A DNA stretch of 64,000 nucleotides from Pteria penguin. Lineage: Eukaryota > Mollusca > Bivalvia > Pterioida > Pteriidae. The stretch lies in contig CM068583.1 in NCBI GenBank assembly GCA_035048485.1, positions 42,825,542 through 42,889,541 of the forward strand. The letters run 5' to 3'. Numbering within the stretch: position 1 is the stretch's first letter; every line of letters starts with the position of its first letter. Positions 59,001-64,000 of this stretch are shown here, piece by piece. The position numbers were made by a program, and so were the translations under genes. Under the pieces are notes generated by a model. It saw nothing but the letters and a program-made list of their open reading frames with translations. It was not told the DNA's origin and made no database searches.

Positions 59001-59951
59001 GGGACCTCAGGGGGTCCGAACCGCACCAAAATTATACATGCACAACTAGACCACCTATCCAACAAAATGAGACTATAATTAGGTCTCTAGGATATATACC
59101 TTCAGAGAAAAAGAGGAAACAAGATTTTGGGACCACACCCCTTTACCCTGAACAGTATTTTATGGCTTTCATATAAATCTGAAAATAAATTCCCAACAAT
59201 TTTTAACGTACATGTAATTTGAAATAAAATTGTAACTAACTACATTAAAACTACTGATGTCATGTGTTCATTTTTTTGTTGTTGTTTTAAAAATTGCTCA
59301 TCATACATGTACATATGCCATAATAATAATAAATTCATTTTTATAAATGATTTATTATTTACATTAGATAATATTGAAGATATTTGAAAAGTGGATGATT
59401 TTGTGTATAAAGGACACCTACAAAATGTATATCCATAATGGCACTTTTGTCCTAAAAACATCTACTGATCATGATCATTTACAGAGAGTAAGAGAAGAGA
59501 AAAGAGGAGGGGGAAAGAAAGGGGAACTGGGGACTGGGAATTTTGACTAAACACTTTCCCCTGGACACAGATTTGGGCTTTTAATGTGCACAGGGAGCTA
59601 CAAGTAGGGCACCTAATTATAAGTACAAGGTACCTCAGTTTAACATTCCATCCCAATGATGGTGACTCTTGGTCTGGTTCTTCCCCTTAGGCCTTATAAA
59701 TCACTTTTATTTTGCGAGATAAATTTTTTTAGGAGAAAGGTAATCAGGTTCAATGGAAATTCAAATATCTCGCATTTTTAATCCAAAAATATAATTTAGA
59801 ACATATTATTTTAAATCCTTAGTCATAGAGTTAGTACACAAGTATTTATGCCACTTATATATAATGAATTGTTAACTATACATGTATCTTGATGAATGTA
59901 ATTTAAAGTGTAACCGTATATACTTACTGCACGTTTTCCCCTGGAACTCAT
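43784..59951 (-). CDS. six-exon gene for an acidic, uncharacterised protein (226 residues minimum)
   Basis: Exons (minus strand): 59951-59928, 58138-58091, 55618-55525, 50208-50101 (or down to 49477), 47813-47631 and 44007-43784. All introns are GT...AG and the phases agree at every junction (0, 0, 1, 1, 1), giving 227 codons including the stop. The product starts MSSRGKRA, has a Trp-containing module (ANYWCQAG...KRWINHYI, residues about 33-55), an Asp/Asn/Glu-rich centre (about 56-150) and a basic C-terminal module (HQWTVDEKS...TPGQLQC...EPCLSKFNWKQIKFAVKNLI). I recall similar N- and C-terminal modules in uncharacterised, often transposon-linked, invertebrate and fish proteins. The RWINHYI-G segment resembles what precedes KMT5A-type SET domains, but no SET domain was seen. 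Function unknown; a nuclear role is only a guess. Confidence 0.75.
44008..46045. other. intron 5, dispersed repeat content
   Basis: 45300-45560 resembles 54160-54300 ('ctcatcctttatc', 'gaagttat.tgac'). 45700-46030 holds two copies of about 180 bp (aaaattcacatgt at 45742 and 45909). No exon supported on +. Confidence 0.5.
46049..46310. repeat. dispersed mollusc-type repeat fragment plus a solo 39-bp unit
   Basis: Starts 'acaagaggcccaagtggcct' and 'attgctcacctgagcaat'. At 46282-46309 one isolated unit 'attcctgtcacacacataca' of the neighbouring minisatellite occurs. Confidence 0.65.
46331..46605 (+). mobile_element. tRNA-derived SINE, family A, perfect target duplication
   Basis: Head 'gtggcgcagtggctagcgtg', family body and (caaa)n tail. 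The 14-bp duplication ctatgggaaatttc is at 46317-46330 and 46606-46619. It lies in intron 5 of the minus-strand gene, antisense to it. Confidence 0.92.
46620..47630. other. intron 5, remaining part
   Basis: A single degenerate 39-bp unit lies at 47570-47610, about 20 bases inside the intron from the exon 5 donor. Nothing else recognised. Confidence 0.45.
47631..47813 (-). CDS. exon 5, acidic exon
   Basis: Acceptor ctttgtag, then VPSMKTSFEADVNNEG and Asp/Glu/Asn-rich sequence, donor AAATCAG|GTATGA. Phase 1-1. The donor context (tcaggtatgaatgat) equals that in the exon 4 array, suggesting that exons 4 and 5 arose by duplication. Confidence 0.75.
48096..49145. repeat. 39-bp minisatellite, array 2, in intron 4
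   Basis: About 30 units, same sequence as array 1, mixing 39-bp and 31-bp lengths (the latter lack 8 bp of the cacacata run). The block at 48490-48660 is repeated near 48745-48910. Confidence 0.95.
49330..49462. repeat. duplicated intron segment, copy 1
   Basis: 'ggaatactcagcaactcaaa' through 'cgatatgcatattatattat' matches 50698-50820 with few differences. Confidence 0.88.
49463..50140 (-). repeat. 39-bp coding-type tandem array (exon 4)
   Basis: 17 units; on the minus strand each encodes NDNNDxDSMVSGM and contains TCAG|GTATGA. The frame is open throughout and continuous with exon 4. Variation is almost confined to one codon (Asn, Thr or Ser). Confidence 0.93.
50101..50208 (-). CDS. exon 4, acidic exon (minimal form)
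   Basis: Acceptor tttttttcag, begins DDPFDVGPSDNEQQLDVKES and ends at the first of many donors (TCAG|GTATGA). Phase 1 on both sides. If later donors are used, the exon runs into the 39-bp array down to 49477 and adds 13 residues per unit. Confidence 0.72.
50698..50820. repeat. duplicated intron segment, copy 2
   Basis: Matches 49330-49462. Confidence 0.88.
50933..51333 (-). repeat. second copy of the 39-bp coding-type array
   Basis: 10 units with the same sequence and the same AG|GTATGA in each. It lies in intron 3. No acceptor was seen directly upstream (51334-51360), so it may be a non-used exon copy. Confidence 0.92.
51593..51963. repeat. irregular cluster of accatggt palindromes
   Basis: The self-complementary motif accatggt or near variants (gaccatggtt, taccatggt) occurs about 15-20 times with irregular spacing and on both strands. 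Confidence 0.8.
52010..52234 (+). CDS. candidate plus-strand exon, unknown
   Basis: A good acceptor (actttttgcag) and a donor (ACAA|GTAAGA) frame 225 bases that are open in phase 2-2, including SKMYCQTYLEMQKALQTGHV and NLETVIAQLLRSSELAKLF. Alternatively the frame ends at TAA just inside the donor. It lies in intron 3 of the minus-strand gene. I do not recognise it. Confidence 0.27.
52240..54160. other. intron 3, nothing recognised
   Basis: AT-rich with no supported exon or repeat boundary. Confidence 0.4.
54160..54515. repeat. dispersed mollusc-type repeat ending in 'atatgcccccccc'
   Basis: Shares text with 45300-45560 and ends 'gacagacactgacacacgga' then 'caatatgcccccc'. Confidence 0.6.
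54990..55255 (+). mobile_element. tRNA-derived SINE, family A, diverged
   Basis: Head with a B box (ggttcgagccc), family body lacking 'ctcactgcttcgg' and tail 'aaacaaaatcaaacaatc'. No clear target duplication, so it is probably older. Confidence 0.85.
55525..55618 (-). CDS. exon 3, Trp-containing module
   Basis: Acceptor tttttaacag, 31 codons plus one base, donor TTG|GTAAGAAT. Encodes RRLTPDADANYWCQAGLDKP and GFQKRWINHYI. Ends in phase 1. Confidence 0.78.
55852..56531. repeat. dispersed mollusc-type repeat, near complete
   Basis: Starts 'acaagagatcccaaagggat' with 'cttggtgcccacc' and ends 'tgatagtgggctaaa'. Internal copies of a roughly 180-bp unit (caaagtcaaaatcc, gccatgtttgttttc) occur three times. 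The ends are known to me from bivalve genomes. Confidence 0.75.
56540..57685. other. intron 2 sequence
   Basis: 57510-57555 ends 'gacggatggcaatagctcag' plus 'gtgagctaaaaa', a typical end of a dispersed repeat. No exon seen. Confidence 0.45.
57690..57985 (-). mobile_element. tRNA-derived SINE, third family (minus copy)
   Basis: On the minus strand: tRNA-like head 'gtggcttagtggttaacaca' and 'ctcgtaatcgggagg', then the 'tccttgggcaagatgcttta' block that is widespread in animal SINEs, then 'ctctctccacccaggagtaa'. The 3' limit is approximate. Confidence 0.75.
58091..58138 (-). CDS. exon 2
   Basis: Acceptor gtatttgcag, 16 codons (LKLALEKNEITGPPNK), donor AAG|GTATTG. Phase 0 on both sides. Confidence 0.75.
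58430..59145. repeat. about 145-bp tandem repeat, 3 copies plus a partial one
   Basis: Units run from 'gaagaag..gaaacaagatttt' through 'tgtggggccc', 'gaccaaaattgcaca' and 'actataattaggtctct' to 'atataccttca'. Copies start near 58500, 58645, 58966 and 59106. An unrelated 170-bp piece (58795-58965) splits the array. The lead-in 'tctgtcgagactggagctct' also occurs at 13455. Confidence 0.85.
59146..59920. other. intron 1 sequence, nothing recognised
   Basis: AT-rich, with no supported exon or repeat. Confidence 0.4.
59928..59951 (-). CDS. exon 1, start codon exon
   Basis: Eight codons, MSSRGKRA, then donor GTAAGTA (59927-59921), a strong consensus. Phase 0. The bases before ATG (gctcatcaag) are assumed to be 5' UTR. 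Confidence 0.75.
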
Positions 59952-62480
59952 CTTGATGAGCAAATATTGCGACTAACACTATATGTAACTTTATGAGGCT
60001 GGAACAAAGAATTGAATTTTCTGTATTTTCTACATGTGAGCTTACAGACAAAAAATAACTTTGATGAACAAGTTGCCATTTCTAATATGAATTATTGGTG
60101 GGTTAAAGATGGAATTCTAGGTTTTTTTAATATGCTAATTACATTTACCCCAATTATTCAAATGTAAAGGATATGGATTTATAACACGTACGTTCAGGGC
60201 TCATCATTAAGTTTTTTATGCCTGTCCAGTAGAGCTGTTACATATCACTGAAATCAAATCGCAATATTGTTTTGTGTACGGTATTGCATAGTTTTGTGTT
60301 CTTTGTATCATGAAACACCAGATATACTACTTCATTTCTTGCTTAACTTTGAAAAGATATACTTATCATCATAGAGTGTAAATCCACTTTCCATTTGATT
60401 AATGCAGCTTCAAATTTCATTAAATGTTTTTTGAAAGTATATTGTCTATTTGTATCAATGACACAATTAGCTATAATTGAACAAATAATTAATGTTAAGG
60501 TTATCTTTCTATGTAGAGATGCATATCGTGATACATATCGTATCGAGATATGTATTGTATCGTGAGGTACATATGTGCATGTAGGCATATCGTAACGGCC
60601 CTACAGTGTCCAGTCAGGGATAACTTTTACCAGTGTCCAACAAGCAATTTTACCTGTCTTGGACAGTCGGACAGTCCTTAATGCTGAGCCCTGATGTTTT
60701 ATATCATGTAATATATTTGAAGGGTTTATAGAATCAATTAAATATATTTGTAGTTTCTTTTATGTTTATGTACAGTACAATGAAATTATTTCAAATGAAG
60801 AGTGGAGACAGATAAAACATGCATTGATAAATTCATAATCTATAAAATTTATATGTATTTCTACTAATGGGTTTCCTATCTGCAAAAAAAGATTAATTTT
60901 GATTATAAATTTCATGATGGCCTATGAAGTTGTGGCTTCTACCTACAAACTGCTGATCTGACTTTTAAATTCCTTTTATGATGTCTGAGAATTAGATAAA
61001 CATGTACATGTAATTAATATATTATTGATTAAAATTATTTCCCACATGACTTCTCATGATATCAAGCTCCCGGGCGATTCTTTTATAAATTGATCACACA
61101 CTGAACAATACTTTTAGGTCATTTCATTGGTTGAACGTTGTTGAAATGTCATCAACAGTCTTTCCCATTGTGACGTCATTGATAATACAATGATGTACAT
61201 GAAATACGTTTAGCATCAATTCACAAGATGGCGGATATATGTATATTCCATCGGTTTTCTTGCATTTTTGTACGTTGATTTTGATAGTCTTATGTCATGT
61301 AAGAAATATATTATCAAATTCATGTCTCATATCAATATATTATCATTAATTTTCCCTTCTCTTTGATTAATTGTTCATCTAAGTCGTGACTTAAATGAAA
61401 AATTAATCATACATGTATATAGACCAAGTTTGTAGTGGCCGGAGATCTAGTTGCCCATATACATACAAAATCTAGAAGAATCTAAACCAGGCCGTCAGTA
61501 ACAAAGGGGGGAGTGGGAATAATTCCCCTGTACATAGGTAATAAAATTGCCATTTTCACATGCAAAAAAGGTAATTTTCGTAGTTCAGCACCATTACTTG
61601 GATAGCCCCCACCCCACTCCCCACCTTACGAATTCACTGTAAACACGGACATATAGAATCTCTATCCCCATACTGCCGGGGATAGACACAACTGTCATGT
61701 GTACACAACAGGACAGCTAGGAACCCTGGTGAATGAACAGATAACTTAGGTCAATTTCTAAATAACAATGTTATAACAATTTATGCATCATTTGTGCATG
61801 AACTGGTTATTAGCTATATAACGATTTTATGCAAGATTTATGCAGCTTTTGGAGGTCTGATTTGATGGACAGGACTCCGACTTTGTGACATGTGTGAAAT
61901 AGCTACTTTTTAACTATTGGTCATCGCCATGCATAATTCCTGTGGGATGACAAAAACATCTCCGTTTTTGATCAACGTTTCCACGTGTCCACAGCCACAG
62001 GAATTACGCGGTACCCGGAATTACGCCATGCACTTTTCCATTGACAAAATAAAGACCTGATTTAAGCCTCGACTGACCGAGTAGTGACATAATAATACAA
62101 CATTGGATCATTAAGGTTACTGTTATAATTACCATTAACTATTTTAACAAAAATAAGCACAAACTTACACTATTTACCGCTATTCTTCCAAGGCCAACAT
62201 CTCTGGTCCGATGAAACGGAAATTGTAATTGCGCATGCGCGTTATTCGTCCCGATGAAAGTGTGTAAAGAAGGAAAATATGGCTCTCGAAATAAGTGTAA
62301 TTTTTCACATAAACACCGGAAACCCAAAACATTATATGTTTTTATATTTTTCGGATAGAAAACGATGAAAAAATAGGTTTGCGAACTATTGTCTATCCCA
62401 CTACACGAGTGTATGTAGCGGGATCGGAATGTGTAGTGTGATAGAAGGTGTGTATTCATACACGTGTAGTGGGGTTCAGG
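59952..62480. other. upstream region of the minus-strand gene
   Basis: No exon was identified. A gcgcatgcgc (NRF1-like) motif lies at 62233-62242 and an 'aagatggcgg' motif near 61228. Either could belong to a promoter, but no transcript start is visible. Confidence 0.35.
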
Positions 62481-62489
62481 TGTTTACGA

Positions 62490-62490
<1 letters not shown>

Positions 62491-62535
<45 letters not shown>
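62491..62535. repeat. (CA)n microsatellite
   Basis: About 22 CA units. Confidence 0.95.
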
Positions 62536-62537
<2 letters not shown>

Positions 62538-62695
62538 AACAGTATATAGAAACCCATAAACCATAACACAAATAGGTTTGATCCACAGGTTATTACTATA
62601 GTACATTTGTATTTCAAATGTTATTTGACTGATACAGAACGAATGTGTATAAATTCCAATCCGTTACGTAAGGGGGAAAACTACTATGGGGAAAG

Positions 62696-62727
62696 ACTAC
62701 TATATAACACCGGTGTTATATAGTAGT
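62696..62727. repeat. 32-bp perfect palindrome
   Basis: actactatataacacc followed directly by its reverse complement, at the start of the second copy of the 31140-type element. Confidence 0.92.
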
Positions 62728-63320
62728 TTCCCCCTAGCCATTCCCGTCCCTCCCCCGGAAAAATGGCTATATAGCAGTTTTCCCCCGGAAAATGGGTTTA
62801 TAGTAGTCTTTCCCCCTGGGGGAAATTTGGCTATATAGCAATCCCCCCCCCCCTCGTATAGCCATTTTCCTCCGGAGAAAAACTACTGAATCCCCCCCCC
62901 CCCAAATTTAAATTTCCGGATTTTCTTTTCACACATTAGTAAATCCAGCTCGTAACTTTGTTAACAACAAAAAGAGAGATTTCTATTTAAGATAGAGATA
63001 TCTGAACTTTTGATAGGGAGATATTTCCATTGAATTTAGAGATATCTCATTTTCTTAAATATAAATGTCTTCAATTTTAATCTCTTTTCCAAATACAGAT
63101 GCATATATTTAGATTAGGCATATAGATGTATCAAGGGAAAATGCAGATCAACTTTGAATATGGATGTGGACCGGTACTTTTTGACAAAGTTATTGCCCGC
63201 CCTTGAACATAGAAAATTTCTTAGAATGATAGTTTCTTTGAAGGTTTTATTTAGAATAGAGATATATCTACTAAAATTTCATTCGAGATATCGCTATTTA
63301 ATCCGAGAAATCTCTATATA
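62700..63320 (+). repeat. dispersed element, copy 2 (tatagtagttttccccc type)
   Basis: Same unit and body as 31140-31640 (ttccggattttc, cacattagtaaatccagct, tctcttttccaaatac), with C runs and small changes. Confidence 0.82.
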
Positions 63321-63387
63321 TAACTTTCCAACCGTTACAGGTAGGGATTTCATATTTCACATTGTATTCCTTGTGATGCGCCTAATC

Positions 63388-63830
63388 GGTTTCGTTTGGC
63401 CCATTGGAAACGTGTTGTTCAGTGACGAGTCTTGCTTCACGCTCGGTCAGATGGACAACAATGTGTCTAACGATGTCGTGGTGAGCGATAATCTGACGCT
63501 TGCATAATGGATAGCGACATATTCGGTGGGGGGGGGGGGGGTCTGTTATGGGATGGACGAGGATATCTCACGTCGTGGAAACATTTTTACAATAATAAGA
63601 TATCGGAATCTGGTCTTGGGACCACACGTCCTTCCTCTTACCCATCAATGTAACTTAAAATTGCAGCAGGACAATGCGGAGCTCCTTGTTGCTAGAATTT
63701 GTCGTGACTTTCTGACTCACAACACCCCAGTTCCTGATTGGCCACCATACAGCCCAGGCTTGTCGCCAATCTTTCCATTTAGCGGATGCAAAGGAAAAGT
63801 CAAAATTGCATCAGTCAATCAGAGTCCTTG
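63388..63830 (+). pseudogene. degraded Tc1/mariner-type transposase
   Basis: Recognisable pieces across frame breaks: VLFSDESCFTL (first Asp block, near 63410-63442), RNLVLGPHVLPLTHQCNLKL, QQDNAELLVARICRDFL (second Asp block, near 63665), and DWPPYSPGLSPI, where the usual SPDLSPIE has lost its Asp and the E block is unclear. A G run at 63524-63541 interrupts the middle. Not functional. Confidence 0.82.
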
Positions 63831-63914
63831 GCGGTAACATTTGTTGAGGGATCGGAACGAAAATGACATATCTGGTAGAAATTCTACCATTACTACTAGA
63901 ATGAATGACATGTC

Positions 63915-64000
63915 ATGAAAGACAATTTATACAATGAAATAATAGGAGAAAATACCACACTATGGTAAATATACGAAATAAAAGGACTTGTATACATTTA
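63915..64000. repeat. dispersed-repeat tail shared with 32690-32765
   Basis: 'caatgaaataataggagaaa' and 'ctatggtaaatata' followed by 'gacttgta' occur in both places, each 1.2-1.6 kb after a copy of the tatagtagt element. Confidence 0.65.

Noticed and set aside
61228..62242. Promoter motifs (aagatggcgg, gcgcatgcgc)
   Set aside because: These are single short matches far from exon 1, noted only as possibilities.

Overview
This is eukaryotic, AT-rich, repeat-dense DNA. It contains spliced exons with GT...AG introns, tRNA-derived SINEs, LINE remnants and DNA transposons. Several dispersed repeats have ends that I recognise as typical of bivalve mollusc genomes: 'acaagaggcccaagtggcc', 'acaagagatcccaaaggg', 'tatgcccccagaatg', 'ttagctcgcc' and 'tttttagtcctctac'. 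A marine bivalve, or at least a mollusc, is therefore the most likely source. The species cannot be named from the sequence alone.

Layout. At 695-2749 (+) there is an intronless gene for a membrane family-2 glycosyltransferase that resembles bacterial glucan glucosyltransferase H (MdoH/OpgH). From 4.65 to 6.0 kb there are minisatellites, then two SINE copies. At 8.26-18.70 kb lies a nested structure: a CR1/Jockey-like LINE is split by an 8,762-bp cut-and-paste DNA transposon (8938-17699). The transposon has a clean 6-bp target duplication, long inverted ends, a broken integrase-core transposase on + and a second gene on -. From 19 to 35 kb there are dispersed repeats, a 3.2-kb 38-bp minisatellite, a second LINE remnant, foldback structures and short arrays. 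From 35.07 to 41.46 kb there is a 31-bp satellite of about 206 units. At 41.5-41.86 and 48.1-49.15 kb there are arrays of a 39-bp unit.

The main unlisted gene runs on the minus strand from 59951 down to 43784. I assembled six exons whose splice sites and phases agree throughout: a start exon (MSSRGKRA), a short helical exon, a Trp-rich exon, two Asp/Asn-rich acidic exons and a C-terminal basic exon with a natural stop. The minimal product is 226 residues. One acidic exon has expanded into a 39-bp tandem array in which every unit carries its own candidate 5' splice site (AG|GTATGA). The array can thus be read either as coding sequence (13 residues per unit) or as a ladder of alternative donors. 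A second copy of this array lies in the upstream intron.

The last part (61.2-64.0 kb) holds a dispersed element that is paralogous to the one at 31.1-31.6 kb, a 32-bp perfect palindrome and a degraded Tc1/mariner-type transposase. No rRNA, true tRNA or CRISPR array was found. The many long open frames inside the arrays come from stop-free repeat units and are not called as genes.
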